Positions 53,554-64,000 of a stretch of DNA of 64,000 nt are shown one piece after another. Made by a program: the position numbers and the translations under genes. Source of the stretch: CAYRFE01 sp964423645 [NCBI: uncultured bacterium] (GTDB lineage Bacteria > Macinerneyibacteriota > Macinerneyibacteria > Macinerneyibacteriales); the NCBI GenBank assembly GCA_964423645.1, contig CAYRFE010000021.1:1-64000 (forward strand), written 5' to 3'. The notes below the pieces were generated by a model. That model saw only the letters and a program-made list of their open reading frames with translations. It ran no database searches and was not told the origin of the DNA. Each line of letters begins with the position of its first letter. Positions within the stretch are counted from its first letter, which is position 1.

Positions 53554-54116
53554 TACGATTCCTTATCTGAAATTCCTGCGGCTTGTAATGCCTTTCTCCA
53601 ATTGCCGAACGTACGGTATGCACGCATATACAGCAATCGTCTTTTTTTCGACACAGCCTCAAGTTTATCTTCTTTATAGGCTTGACGAATTTCTGTGATA
53701 AGACTTTCTTTGCGCTGCTGAGTATCATCAATATATCGCCCTGCAGCTCGTAAAGCCTTTTCCCACGAACCGAATTCACGACGTGCAGCAGAATACAAAG
53801 AGAGTTCCGTTTTGTAAATATGCGGAAGATCTGTATCGGTTAATTTACTCATACGCTGTAACACCGCATCCGGTGTCCAACGTGATTCGGGAACATGCTC
53901 CTTGCGAAAGCGCGCATATTCTTCATCAGGATTAATGCCTGCAGCATTCAATGCATTCTTCCAAGAACCAAAATACTTCGGTTGAATTGCCGCATTAAAT
54001 AACCGTGCATCCAAACCGAGAATAACACTTGGCACCAATCGAATATTCTCATCTGAAAGCTCTTTGATACGTTCGAGTATTAATTCTTTTGACCACTTAA
54101 TGTTTTTTTTAATCAT
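53553..54116 (-). CDS. protein with homing-endonuclease-associated repeats
   Basis: 187 residues. Three copies of a helical DNA-binding-like repeat ending in FGSWKNALNAAGI, FGSWEKALRAAG and FGNWRKALQAAGI, each preceded by a W-x5-[IV]-L-x-[RM]-[IM] helix such as WSKELILERIKEL. Such repeats occur next to HNH nucleases in homing endonucleases and as stand-alone proteins; here no nuclease domain is attached. It is coupled by one shared base to polA, so a role in DNA binding near replication or repair is plausible but not proven. Confidence 0.8.
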   Translation of the reverse strand: MIKKNIKWSKELILERIKELSDENIRLVPSVILGLDARLFNAAIQPKYFGSWKNALNAAGINPDEEYARFRKEHVPESRWTPDAVLQRMSKLTDTDLPHIYKTELSLYSAARREFGSWEKALRAAGRYIDDTQQRKESLITEIRQAYKEDKLEAVSKKRRLLYMRAYRTFGNWRKALQAAGISDKES

Positions 54117-54117
54117 A

Positions 54118-54600
54118 TTATCGTTTATATCCTATTTTTCGCAGGAATTCGCTACGTGTTTTTTTATCGTCGTCTCCCTCGGTGCCTTTAGGAGATGCGC
54201 CGTCAATAACACCCACAATACCCCTGCCTTGTTCAGTGACTGCCACTACCACCTGTAGAGTATTCGCTGTAGCTGCAAAAATCGTACATACTTCAGGAAC
54301 CTGCTTTATCGCATTAAGACAATTCACAGGGAACATTCCTTTCAGAAAAACGATGAATACATGCCCGGCACCGATCGCATTGGCGTTGTCGACAGCAAGT
54401 GTGACCAATTCATCATCAGTACCGTCAAATCGGATCAAACACGGTCCGCTTGCCTCATTGAATGCCACTCCGAACCGAGCATCCGGAACAGATTGAATCA
54501 CCGCTTCATAAATGTCTTCAACCGTTTTTATAAAATGCGACTGTCCGATGATAACATTCACATCTTCCGGTTTTTGGACTTTTATAACGCTAAATTCCAT
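54118..54600 (-). CDS. adenosine-specific kinase family protein (PF04008)
   Basis: 160 residues from the ATG at 54600, which is preceded by GGGGGTAGAG. Blocks typical of the family: GQSHFIKTVEDIYEA, ARFGVAFNEASGPCLIR, GAGHVFIVFLKGMFP and the C-terminal VIDGASPKGTE. An archaeal member was reported to bind adenosine nucleotides and the family name derives from that; the bacterial role is uncharacterised. First gene of the string that leads into polA, one base before the repeat protein gene. Confidence 0.88.
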   Translation of the reverse strand: MEFSVIKVQKPEDVNVIIGQSHFIKTVEDIYEAVIQSVPDARFGVAFNEASGPCLIRFDGTDDELVTLAVDNANAIGAGHVFIVFLKGMFPVNCLNAIKQVPEVCTIFAATANTLQVVVAVTEQGRGIVGVIDGASPKGTEGDDDKKTRSEFLRKIGYKR

Positions 54601-54760
54601 CTCTACCCCCATGCTTCCGTGCTGATTATTATTATGCCACTTTTTCTGAAGTTTGTCAATACTAAAGAGATTTTATTACAGGAAATCGGTGACCTTCACT
54701 TTCTCAAAAATGATCTGTGCGAAATAACAGCGATTCAAAAACAGTTGTTCTAACAACTAA

Positions 54761-54782
54761 AAGAGGGAGCATGCTCCCTCTT
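54761..54782 (-). terminator. terminator after the membrane pyrophosphatase
   Basis: Perfect palindrome AAGAGGGAGCATGCTCCCTC followed by TT, then TTTTAG on the minus strand. A smaller AGTTGTTCTAACAACT hairpin follows (54743-54758). Confidence 0.75.
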
Positions 54783-54811
54783 CTATCGCTATTATTATCA
54801 ACTATTCAGGA

Positions 54812-56989
54812 TTATTTACCTAACACATGATATGCGACGACCAATCCGGCTACCACAACAGACACCATGCTCATCAACTTGATAAGAATATTCAAACTTG
54901 GTCCTGATGTGTCTTTAAACGGATCCCCGACCGTATCACCTGTTACTGCGGCTTTATGCGCACTGCTGCCTTTTCCGCCGTATGCACCTGTTTCAATATA
55001 CTTTTTTGCATTATCCCACGCGCCGCCTGCATTCGCCATAAATACCGCCAATACAAAACCCGCAGCTAATGCTCCCGACAATAATCCCATGACACCCGCA
55101 ACACCTAAAAGCAAACCGACAAGAATCGGGCTGATGACCGCCATTAACGCCGGCAACATCATTTCACGTTGAGCAGCTTTTGTACTTATCTGAACACATG
55201 ACGCATAGTCAGGTTCTTCGGTACCGGCGAGTATTCCCGTTCTTTCTTTAAACTGACGTCGTACCTCATCAACCATTTTCCCCGCCGCACGACCTACCGC
55301 ATTCATGGTCATACCGCTAAACGCAAACGCCAACATAGCACCTAAAAACAATCCTACCAATACCAAAGGATTCGCAAGTGTTATATCAAAATATGCCATA
55401 AAATCTGATAAAGTTGCATCCATAGTGTTCACGGCTCGTTCACCAATTGTTAATACCGATATATGTTGAAATTTAAACAAAGCGATACGAATTTCTTCCA
55501 TATACGCGGCGATCAGTGCCAAAGCCGTAAGAGCGGCTGAACCGATCGCAAATCCTTTTCCGGTCGCAGCGGTCGTATTACCAAGTGAATCAAGTGCATC
55601 GGTTCGTTGCCGAACTTCTTTATCTAACTTACTCATTTCAGCGTTACCGCCCGCATTATCGGCGATAGGCCCGTATGCATCTGTTGCAAGCGTAATTCCA
55701 AGTGTTGAAAGCATTCCAACCGATGCAATAGCAATACCATATAATCCTCTTGCAGAATCAGCGTTACCGCCGGCAAGATAATACGAAAGCATAATGCCGA
55801 TCGACACTGCCAGTACCGGAATAATCGTCGAGATCATTCCCACACCAATACCACTGATGATAACTGTTGCGGGGCCAGTTTGTGCTTGTCCGGCAACTTG
55901 TTTGGTCGGAGCGTAGTCATATGATGTGTAATATTCTGTTGCTTTTCCGATAACGATCCCGACTGCAAGCCCTATAATAACAGCCCAAAATATTCCGAAA
56001 TATTCAGGCATCAAATATTTAATTAAACCGTATGATGCGGCGATAATTAAAAGAGAACTTACATAAATTCCATTATTAAGCGATGCCATCAATTGTTTTT
56101 GAGTCGCACCTTCTTTTGTTCGTACGACATAAATACCGATTATCGACAAAAATATGCCGATGGCTGCGATCAACATGGGTAATATGACTGCATTATAGGT
56201 CATCCCCGTCACGAGGGGAAATGCAGCGACTCCCAATGCGGCAGTCGCAAGAATTGATCCGCAGTATGATTCATACAGGTCAGCGCCCATACCGGCAACA
56301 TCTCCGACATTATCTCCAACATTATCGGCAATAACAGCAGGATTTCTCGGATCGTCCTCAGGAATTCCCGCTTCAACTTTTCCTACCAAATCAGCACCGA
56401 CGTCTGCGGCTTTTGTAAAAATACCCCCTCCGACACGGGCAAAAAGTGCCTGAGTGGATGCACCGATACCAAAGCTAAGCATAATAGTGGTTACTTCTTG
56501 AAGTTCCATCCCTATACTGTAATAAAGAACGTAAAACCACAAGGAGATATCCAATAAACCCAAGCCAACAACCGTCAATCCCATTACCGCACCACTGCGA
56601 AAAGCCACTTTCAATGCCTTATCCAACGATGTGCGAGCCGCCTGTGTTGTACGTGAAGAAGCTTGAGTAGCCGTAGTCATACCGAAATAACCGGCAACTC
56701 CGGAAAAAAATCCTCCGGTAAGAAATGCTCCTACGACCCAAGGGGATTGGACTTTTAAAACAAATGCTAAAAATGCAAAAAATGCGGCAGCAACAACAAA
56801 AAAAATCGCAACAACCTTATATTGCTGGCGTAAGTATGCGATTGCTCCCTGTCGAACATAGGAAGCAATTTTTTTCATTGTCTCCGTGCCCTCGTCTTCT
56901 TTTTTCATTGACCTGTAAAACATCCACGCAAAACCAAGAGCCACAATAGCACTGAACGGTGCCACCAAGAACAACATTTCACCACTCAT
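54812..56989 (-). CDS. hppA: membrane-bound proton/sodium-translocating pyrophosphatase
   Basis: 725 residues from the ATG at 56989 (AGGAGG site), with about 16 predicted membrane helices. Catalytic loop [20 protein letters not shown] (about residue 185) and [19 protein letters not shown]; later [18 protein letters not shown] and the [12 protein letters not shown]-terminal loop. The motif [16 protein letters not shown] carries Ala rather than Lys at the diagnostic site, indicating the K+-dependent class. Members pump H+ or Na+ (or both) using PPi hydrolysis; which ion is used cannot be told. Transcribed alone. Confidence 0.95.
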   Translation of the reverse strand: MSGEMLFLVAPFSAIVALGFAWMFYRSMKKEDEGTETMKKIASYVRQGAIAYLRQQYKVVAIFFVVAAAFFAFLAFVLKVQSPWVVGAFLTGGFFSGVAGYFGMTTATQASSRTTQAARTSLDKALKVAFRSGAVMGLTVVGLGLLDISLWFYVLYYSIGMELQEVTTIMLSFGIGASTQALFARVGGGIFTKAADVGADLVGKVEAGIPEDDPRNPAVIADNVGDNVGDVAGMGADLYESYCGSILATAALGVAAFPLVTGMTYNAVILPMLIAAIGIFLSIIGIYVVRTKEGATQKQLMASLNNGIYVSSLLIIAASYGLIKYLMPEYFGIFWAVIIGLAVGIVIGKATEYYTSYDYAPTKQVAGQAQTGPATVIISGIGVGMISTIIPVLAVSIGIMLSYYLAGGNADSARGLYGIAIASVGMLSTLGITLATDAYGPIADNAGGNAEMSKLDKEVRQRTDALDSLGNTTAATGKGFAIGSAALTALALIAAYMEEIRIALFKFQHISVLTIGERAVNTMDATLSDFMAYFDITLANPLVLVGLFLGAMLAFAFSGMTMNAVGRAAGKMVDEVRRQFKERTGILAGTEEPDYASCVQISTKAAQREMMLPALMAVISPILVGLLLGVAGVMGLLSGALAAGFVLAVFMANAGGAWDNAKKYIETGAYGGKGSSAHKAAVTGDTVGDPFKDTSGPSLNILIKLMSMVSVVVAGLVVAYHVLGK

Positions 56990-57020
56990 ATTTGCCTCCT
57001 TACAATCCTCATGTCCGCAG

Positions 57021-57049
57021 ATTATGTCAATAAAAAAACCACTTGTCAA
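57021..57049 (-). promoter_or_regulatory. promoter of hppA
   Basis: Minus strand TTGACA (57044-57049), 17-base spacer, CATAAT (57021-57026). Confidence 0.75.
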
Positions 57050-57170
57050 ATGTTTTTTTAAGAATTTCAGAATAAAAGTTTGTTTTCAAATTTTTGATTG
57101 TGAATTTTACGAATAATATTCATCATGAATGGAATTGACCCGATACTACATATGATAAACAATAACCGGG

Positions 57171-58526
57171 TTAGTATGCGACTTGATTTTTTCCGGCACT
57201 TTTCGCTATATACAGATACTCGTCGGCTTTTTTTACAATATCTTCTGACGTAAACTCCTTATTGAAAACTGCGACACCGACACTTACGGTGCATTCACCT
57301 TCATGGTCAATGGCAGCGCGTAAGCGTTCAGCGATCTCAACAGCACCCTCTTGAGGAGTTTCCGGTAAGAGAATGATGAATTCTTCTCCTCCGTATCGTG
57401 ACGCAACATCAATGGTACGTATTTTTTCAAGCACTGTCTTTGACACATGTCGCAAGACATCATCTCCGAATTGATGACCATGGGTATCGTTGATAAGTTT
57501 AAAATTGTCAATATCGAAAAGTATCACAGAAAATATTTTATTATAACGTGCGGCTCTCTTAACTTCCCGGCTCAAATGCTCAAAAAATACTCTGCGATTG
57601 TACAGGTCGGTCAGTGAATCACGCTCCGCCATATCCTTCAGTTTGCCGTTGGCAGTTTTCAATTTTTCATTTTGTTGCATAAGTTTAATATTTGCACGCT
57701 TCAATTCATAAATAAGCCCTCGTATATGTTGTTGTAAGTGCAACGTACGAATGTTTTCACGCAGTCGATGCAAGAAATTTTCTCGACGTATCGGTTTTGA
57801 AATAAAATCATTCGCTCCATTTTCGAGCGCATCGTACGCGAGCTCATCGCTTCCGTATGCGGTGATTATTATGATACCGACAGTCTTGTCAACTTTTCGA
57901 ATCGCATCGATCACATCCATCCCCGTCATGCCGGGCATGTTATAATCGAGTAACAACAGATCATATGTTCCCGACACGTATGTCTCAACAAACGAAAGCG
58001 GATCCGAAAAACTTCCGACTTCATACCCGCTTGCCTCCAAGAGTAACCGTATATACTCAAGTGTATCAAGATCATCCTCGACAACTGCAAGACGTAATGC
58101 ATGTTCGCTTTTGATTTTCTCGCCTTGTTGTATATGAAGTGCATCATAGACTGCTCGAATAAGCATCTCATTGGTAAATGGTTTCTGAATCAGTGCATCC
58201 GCTTTAAAAAGATATTTATTTGCACCGAGACTGTAAGCGAAATCCATATCATCTGCCGTGACATACACGGCAGTAACCATAATAACAGGAATATTTTGCA
58301 GTAACGGATCTTGTTTTACACGGGTTAACAGATCATAACCGTTGATTCCGGGCAATAACACATCCGATATTAAAAGATCATATTCATTTTTATTGAGTTT
58401 TTCCCATGCGGTCAGTCCGTCATCGGCAGTATCAACAGAAAAACCCTCCTTAGAAAGGAGGGTTTGTTGAATATTCAGAGAATCATTATCATCATCTACG
58501 ATAAGTATGTGCGTATGTCGGTGCAT
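57171..58526 (-). CDS. response regulator with two receivers and diguanylate cyclase (REC-REC-GGDEF)
   Basis: 451 residues. REC1 about 5-130 (LIVDDDND, Asp in DLLISDVLLPGING, then QKPF), REC2 about 140-265 (AVVEDDLD, LLLLDYNMPGMTG, SKPIR), a coiled-coil linker (LMQQNEKLKTANGKL) and GGDEF 290-450 with SRYGGEEFIILLPE. The inhibitory RTID site is five residues before GGEEF. PleD-like layout, usually dimerised through the receivers. It is 15 bases after secG and may share the glycolysis transcript. Confidence 0.93.
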   Translation of the reverse strand: MHRHTHILIVDDDNDSLNIQQTLLSKEGFSVDTADDGLTAWEKLNKNEYDLLISDVLLPGINGYDLLTRVKQDPLLQNIPVIMVTAVYVTADDMDFAYSLGANKYLFKADALIQKPFTNEMLIRAVYDALHIQQGEKIKSEHALRLAVVEDDLDTLEYIRLLLEASGYEVGSFSDPLSFVETYVSGTYDLLLLDYNMPGMTGMDVIDAIRKVDKTVGIIIITAYGSDELAYDALENGANDFISKPIRRENFLHRLRENIRTLHLQQHIRGLIYELKRANIKLMQQNEKLKTANGKLKDMAERDSLTDLYNRRVFFEHLSREVKRAARYNKIFSVILFDIDNFKLINDTHGHQFGDDVLRHVSKTVLEKIRTIDVASRYGGEEFIILLPETPQEGAVEIAERLRAAIDHEGECTVSVGVAVFNKEFTSEDIVKKADEYLYIAKSAGKNQVAY

Positions 58527-58541
58527 GCGCCTTCCTCATAC

Positions 58542-58904
58542 TTATTTTGTTTTTGACGAATCTTTAGTATCGGGGTCTTTTTTGTCTTGTGTCGTATCAG
58601 GCGCTGTCGTATCTTTGGTCTCAGTAGTTTGAGTCTTTTCAATCTCAGACTTCAAATCGGACTTTTTTTGTGTATCTTTCGGAGATACCAATGCGATCGC
58701 CAATGCAGTTACAATAAAAAATATTGCAATCCACGTTGTAAGTTTGACCAAAAAGTCACGACCACCGGTTGCCGAAAAAAATGAATTGGATGAACCGCCG
58801 CCGAAAGAACCGCCGAGCTCATCGCCGCGCCCTTCCTGAACCAATACGATCAGAATCAATAACACTGCAAGGATTATGAAAATTACCGTTAAAACACCAA
58901 CCAT
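58542..58904 (-). CDS. secG: protein-export membrane protein SecG
   Basis: 120 residues. First membrane helix VGVLTVIFIILAVLLILIVL, a Gly/Ser-rich loop (GRGDELGGSFGGGSSNSFF), second helix TTWIAIFFIVTALAIAL, then a hydrophilic Lys/Asp/Thr tail longer than usual. Accessory subunit of the SecYEG translocon. Located six bases after pgk, a widespread arrangement. Confidence 0.92.
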   Translation of the reverse strand: MVGVLTVIFIILAVLLILIVLVQEGRGDELGGSFGGGSSNSFFSATGGRDFLVKLTTWIAIFFIVTALAIALVSPKDTQKKSDLKSEIEKTQTTETKDTTAPDTTQDKKDPDTKDSSKTK

Positions 58905-58910
58905 GATTAC

Positions 58911-60104
58911 TTACACCTCCGCAAGAATATTTATACCGGGTAATCCGTTGCCCTCCAAAAGAGCCAACGAAGCACCACCACCGGTTGATATATAATCTAC
59001 AAACGCATCACATCGTAATGAACGAACCGCGCTTGCAGAATCCCCGCCGCCGACAATTGAATACGCCTGGCTATCTTTGAGCGCTTTCGCGATACCGATC
59101 GTGCCATCTGCATAATCAGAACGCTCAAACACACCCATCGGACCATTCCACACAACTGTTTTGGCAGACAGAATTTTCTCCCTGAACACCTTGAGAGTGC
59201 CGGGACCGATATCAACGCCCATCCAGCCTTCTTCGATGCGCTCACTATACCTTTTGTCCTGCGGATTGTCAATATCTTTTACCAACAAATGATCATTCGG
59301 GAGTAAAAAGTCGATTTTTTTCTTTTTTGCCATTTGCAAAATGTCCTGCGCAACATCAATTCGGTCTGATTCAAATAAAGATTTTCCGATTTCTAATCCT
59401 TGTGCCTTCATAAGTGTATACGACATCGCACCACCGATAAGAAAAGAATCGGCGACATTCATAAGATTCTTCAATACATTGATCTTATCGCTAACTTTTG
59501 AACCGCCCATAATGACCACAAACGGTTTTTCAGGAGAAATGAGCACTTTTGAAAATGCATCCAACTCTTTGTGGATCAAAAAACCGATACCTTTTTCTGT
59601 AAAATGACGTGACATATGAAAAACCGAGACATCTTCACGATGTGAGACACCGAATGCATCATTCACATATACATCGGCAATCCCGGCAAGTAATGTGGCG
59701 AACCCTTCGTCTCCCTTTTTTTCTTCGGGATAAAACCGAATATTCTCCAATAATATCACCGGCGATTTGGAAGCATAATGTGCCGCAACGGTTTCTTTAT
59801 TGAGCTCATAACCGGCCAGCACTACCGGTGTTCCCAGAAGTTTTTCTAATCTGCGTGCGATCGGGGCAAGCGAAAGTGCTTCTTCATACCCCTGTTTTGG
59901 TCGCCCAAAATGTGATGCAATCACAAGCGAACCCCCATTTTCCAACACATATCGCAATGTTGGCAGTACCCCGGTGATACGTGTATCATCCGTCACTTCT
60001 CCGTTTTTAACCGGACAATTAAAATCGGCACGGACAAATACTTTCTTTCCTCGCACGGAAAGTCTGTCAACAGAACGAATTTTCTGTAAAACATCCGCCA
60101 GCAT
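58911..60104 (-). CDS. pgk: phosphoglycerate kinase
   Basis: 397 residues. Substrate-binding VRADFNCPV, HFGRP (about residue 70), LLENIRFYPEEKKGD, GVSHREDVS, the nucleotide-binding GGSKVSDKINVL (about 200) and the hinge/C-terminal VGGGDSASAVR plus STGGGASLALLEG. Transfers phosphate from 1,3-bisphosphoglycerate to ADP. GGGGGG site before the ATG; 17 bases after gap. Confidence 0.97.
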   Translation of the reverse strand: MLADVLQKIRSVDRLSVRGKKVFVRADFNCPVKNGEVTDDTRITGVLPTLRYVLENGGSLVIASHFGRPKQGYEEALSLAPIARRLEKLLGTPVVLAGYELNKETVAAHYASKSPVILLENIRFYPEEKKGDEGFATLLAGIADVYVNDAFGVSHREDVSVFHMSRHFTEKGIGFLIHKELDAFSKVLISPEKPFVVIMGGSKVSDKINVLKNLMNVADSFLIGGAMSYTLMKAQGLEIGKSLFESDRIDVAQDILQMAKKKKIDFLLPNDHLLVKDIDNPQDKRYSERIEEGWMGVDIGPGTLKVFREKILSAKTVVWNGPMGVFERSDYADGTIGIAKALKDSQAYSIVGGGDSASAVRSLRCDAFVDYISTGGGASLALLEGNGLPGINILAEV

Positions 60105-60121
60105 ACCGCCACCCCCCTTAA

Positions 60122-61848
<1,727 letters not shown>

Positions 61849-61880
61849 GTCATCCTCCAAAGTTCTTCCAACCTAAGAGG

Positions 61881-61908
61881 ATTTTAACGCAATATTAAAA
61901 AATATCAA
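61881..61908 (-). promoter_or_regulatory. promoter of the hydrolase-gap-pgk-secG string
   Basis: Minus strand TTGATA (61903-61908), 16-base spacer, TAAAAT (61881-61886). Confidence 0.65.
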
Positions 61909-62065
61909 GGACTAAATTTTACACATACACAATGTTTCGCACTACAAAATATAAATATACAATAAAATACAAAATGAACTATCCTGCGAGACTCTCGAGA
62001 AAAGCATGGGCGATATCAATGAATTGGAACGGTTGATTATATATGTCAATAGAAAGTGAAATCAA

Positions 62066-63337
62066 TCAGTATGAATGATAATCTTCTTCGTAACCGAATT
62101 CGAATGTCTCAGCAACAAAAACCGTATCACCGTTTTTCGCACCTGCTTTTTCCAGTGCATCGTAAATTCCGATCTTACGCATAATATCATTTGCACGTTT
62201 TACACTCGCGGGAAGTGCCATATCCGTCATCGCCATGAGTTTACGTAAAAAAACACCGTCAACATAAAAACAATCGTTCTCACGTTCAATAGTAAATACA
62301 CGTTTATCTTCTTTTACGGTGATTTGCTCGATTATTTCTTCTTCGACAAAAGGTATCTCGGATAATTTTTTGGCGATCGTATTTTTCAATACATCTAAAT
62401 TCATGTGTGCAGCTGCTGATATCATCAACGGTTTGATGCCTGTTTTTTCCTCAAAAAGACGGGCGTTATCTTCAGCCTCAGCAAGATCAATTTTATTACC
62501 GACAACAAGCACAGCCTTTTCAAGCATCTCAGGATTGAATTTCCCAAGCTCACGTTGTAATATATGGAAATCCGTCCATGGTTCTCGCCCGTCAACACCT
62601 GCCATATCAATAAGATACATTAACATTCTATTGCGCTCTGCATGCTTGAGAAACTGATGACCAAGCCCTGCACCGTCGCTGGCCCCTTCAATAAGACCGG
62701 GAAGATCTGCAATGACAAATGAATACGATTTTTCTTCTACGCACACACCGAGGTTCGGCTCGAGGGTTGTAAAAGGATATGACGCGATCTTCGGCGAGGC
62801 ATTACTTAAGACAGACAAAAGTGTTGATTTGCCTGCATTGGGGAATCCGATAAGCCCCACGTCGGCAAGCACTTTCAATTCTAATATTAATGCTTTATAA
62901 TCACCGGGTTCACCTTTTTCACGAATATACGGTGCTCGGTTCGAATTGGATAAAAACGCAGCGTTTCCGCGTCCGCCTCGTCCGCCGTGAGCAATAATTA
63001 TTTCCTGACCATCATGAATAAGATCATGCAACAATTGACCGTCCTCATTATAGACCATGGTACCGCACGGAACGATTATTGTGAGATCTTTACCGTCTTT
63101 ACCGTATTTATTGGCTGTACCGCCGGATTCTCCGGAAGTTGCAGTAATATGCGGATGATATCGAACATCAAAGAGTGTTTTGACCGAAATAGAGGCACGA
63201 AATATCACATCTCCGCCCCGTCCGCCGTTTCCGCCGTCGGGTCCTCCGTTGGGAATGAATTTTTCCCTCCTGAAACTAAGAAGTCCGGAACCGCCGTCGC
63301 CGCCCCGGACATAAACTTTCGCCCTATCTATGAACAT
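62066..63337 (-). CDS. obgE: Obg family GTPase
   Basis: 423 residues. Glycine-rich Obg fold at the N-terminus (GGDGGSGLLSFRREKFIPNG), G domain (GFPNAGKSTLL about residue 167, DLPGLIEGASDG, NKIDLAEA) and a C-terminal OCT domain (about 350-423). Essential ribosome-associated GTPase linked to 50S maturation and stringent control. Follows rpmA by 27 bases. Confidence 0.97.
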   Translation of the reverse strand: MFIDRAKVYVRGGDGGSGLLSFRREKFIPNGGPDGGNGGRGGDVIFRASISVKTLFDVRYHPHITATSGESGGTANKYGKDGKDLTIIVPCGTMVYNEDGQLLHDLIHDGQEIIIAHGGRGGRGNAAFLSNSNRAPYIREKGEPGDYKALILELKVLADVGLIGFPNAGKSTLLSVLSNASPKIASYPFTTLEPNLGVCVEEKSYSFVIADLPGLIEGASDGAGLGHQFLKHAERNRMLMYLIDMAGVDGREPWTDFHILQRELGKFNPEMLEKAVLVVGNKIDLAEAEDNARLFEEKTGIKPLMISAAAHMNLDVLKNTIAKKLSEIPFVEEEIIEQITVKEDKRVFTIERENDCFYVDGVFLRKLMAMTDMALPASVKRANDIMRKIGIYDALEKAGAKNGDTVFVAETFEFGYEEDYHSY

Positions 63338-63364
63338 AGAAATGTATGATTACTACAAACGCAA

Positions 63365-63619
63365 TTATGAATTGGGCTCAACGCTTATGACGTTTCTGCC
63401 AAGACGTTTCGAGAATTTAACCACACCTTCAATAAGTGAATAAATGGTATAATCCTTGCCCAACCCTACGTTATTTCCGGGTTTAAATTGCGTACCACGT
63501 TGCCGAACGATAATGCTTCCGCCTTTTACCGTCTGACCGGCATATACCTTTACGCCGAGGCGCTTTGCGTTACTGTCGCGTCCGTTACGAGAACTACCGA
63601 CTCCTTTTTTGTGTGCCAT
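63365..63619 (-). CDS. rpmA: 50S ribosomal protein L27
   Basis: 84 residues. [20 protein letters not shown] start and [20 protein letters not shown] are diagnostic. The N-terminus lacks the cleavable extension found in Firmicutes L27. Confidence 0.98.
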   Translation of the reverse strand: MAHKKGVGSSRNGRDSNAKRLGVKVYAGQTVKGGSIIVRQRGTQFKPGNNVGLGKDYTIYSLIEGVVKFSKRLGRNVISVEPNS

Positions 63620-63633
63620 GCTGCCACCTCCGT

Positions 63634-63939
63634 TTACTTTGTAATAGATTCAACGATGAGTGTTACCATTTTTTGGCGATGGCCTTTGGTAACATCGGAA
63701 TCTTTTCTTCTACGGTAATGATGAATTACTATCTTCTTTGCCTTATAATGTTCTTTTACACGGCAGACAACCTTCGCTGATGAACATGCGTCCCCGGTCA
63801 TCACAGACCCGTTCTCGCTCATCATGATCGGAGTAAATTCAACTGTCGTTCCCTCAGCCGCTTCTAATTTTTCAGCAAAAAACTTATCTTTCTCGCGAAC
63901 GAGAAATTGTTTGCCACCGGTCTTAATTACTGCATACAT
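63634..63939 (-). CDS. rplU: 50S ribosomal protein L21
   Basis: 101 residues. [18 protein letters not shown] start, VEFTPIMM and the basic C-terminal [18 protein letters not shown] are typical. It leads the usual rplU-rpmA-obg cluster with a GAGGGGG ribosome binding site. A TATGAT -10-like box lies at 63979-63984 on the minus strand; its -35 would be beyond the window. Confidence 0.98.
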   Translation of the reverse strand: MYAVIKTGGKQFLVREKDKFFAEKLEAAEGTTVEFTPIMMSENGSVMTGDACSSAKVVCRVKEHYKAKKIVIHHYRRRKDSDVTKGHRQKMVTLIVESITK

Positions 63940-64000
63940 ATATTCGACACCCCCTCATTCTTTAACAAGCGAACCCTATCATATAGTCCCTGCTATGTCA

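Overview
This window is a 64 kb chromosomal segment from an AT-rich, double-membraned (Gram-negative type) bacterium. The outer membrane is implied by a complete Kdo branch (kdsA, kdsD, kdsC), two predicted outer-membrane beta-barrels ending in Phe, several lipoproteins and a patatin-like phospholipase. I cannot assign a phylum from the sequence. The archaeal-like short valyl-tRNA synthetase, the probably K+-dependent membrane pyrophosphatase, the kinase-type c-di-GMP signalling and the lack of any transposase or phage gene fit a free-living anaerobe of a little-studied lineage, but that is inference.

Layout. 1-3.7 kb: the 5' end of a secreted protein gene, a TPR lipoprotein, arsenate reductase, a dimethylarginine dimethylaminohydrolase, and two copies of a multi-hairpin dispersed repeat. 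3.7-12.1 kb (minus strand): valS-vanY-tldD-tldE, then kdsA-kdsD-kdsC. 12.3-17 kb (plus strand): a tandem array of four secreted SH3-domain paralogs whose ends and spacers are almost identical in DNA sequence while their centres differ. 17-19 kb: an ABC-2 exporter pair with an apparently leaderless ATPase mRNA. 19.2-20.6 kb: a monocistronic, strongly codon-biased COG2403-type GTPase. 20.7-28.2 kb: housekeeping genes (NTF2-like protein, recO, Nudix, 2-hydroxyacid dehydrogenase, trmH-like, ptsN-like, patatin, SDR, sigma factor, acylphosphatase). 28.6-30.5 kb: two TolB-like propeller lipoproteins. 30.9-35.9 kb: a polyphosphate operon (two Ppx/GppA proteins, Ppk and SixA) with a candidate operator over its promoter. 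36-39 kb: two paralogous outer-membrane barrels, each with a strong promoter. 39.2-45.1 kb: a five-PAS hybrid histidine kinase, a solute-binding protein, a tiny membrane protein and glycerate 2-kinase. 45.4-54.6 kb: a long minus-strand gene string joining DNA repair (polA, DHH-CBS), a homing-endonuclease-associated-repeat protein and c-di-GMP signalling (REC-GGDEF, HD-GYP) with envelope proteins of unknown role. 54.8-64 kb: membrane pyrophosphatase, a REC-REC-GGDEF regulator, the lower-glycolysis genes gap-pgk with secG, a glyoxalase-II-like hydrolase, and obgE-rpmA-rplU.

Together the genes cover phosphate energy metabolism (Ppk, Ppx, PPase, Gap, Pgk), envelope biogenesis and second-messenger signalling. 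The most unusual feature is the SH3 paralog array, a mosaic of shared and private DNA blocks that looks shaped by recombination. The second is the family of modular hairpin repeats scattered between operons. No CRISPR array, rRNA, tRNA, insertion sequence or prophage was recognised.
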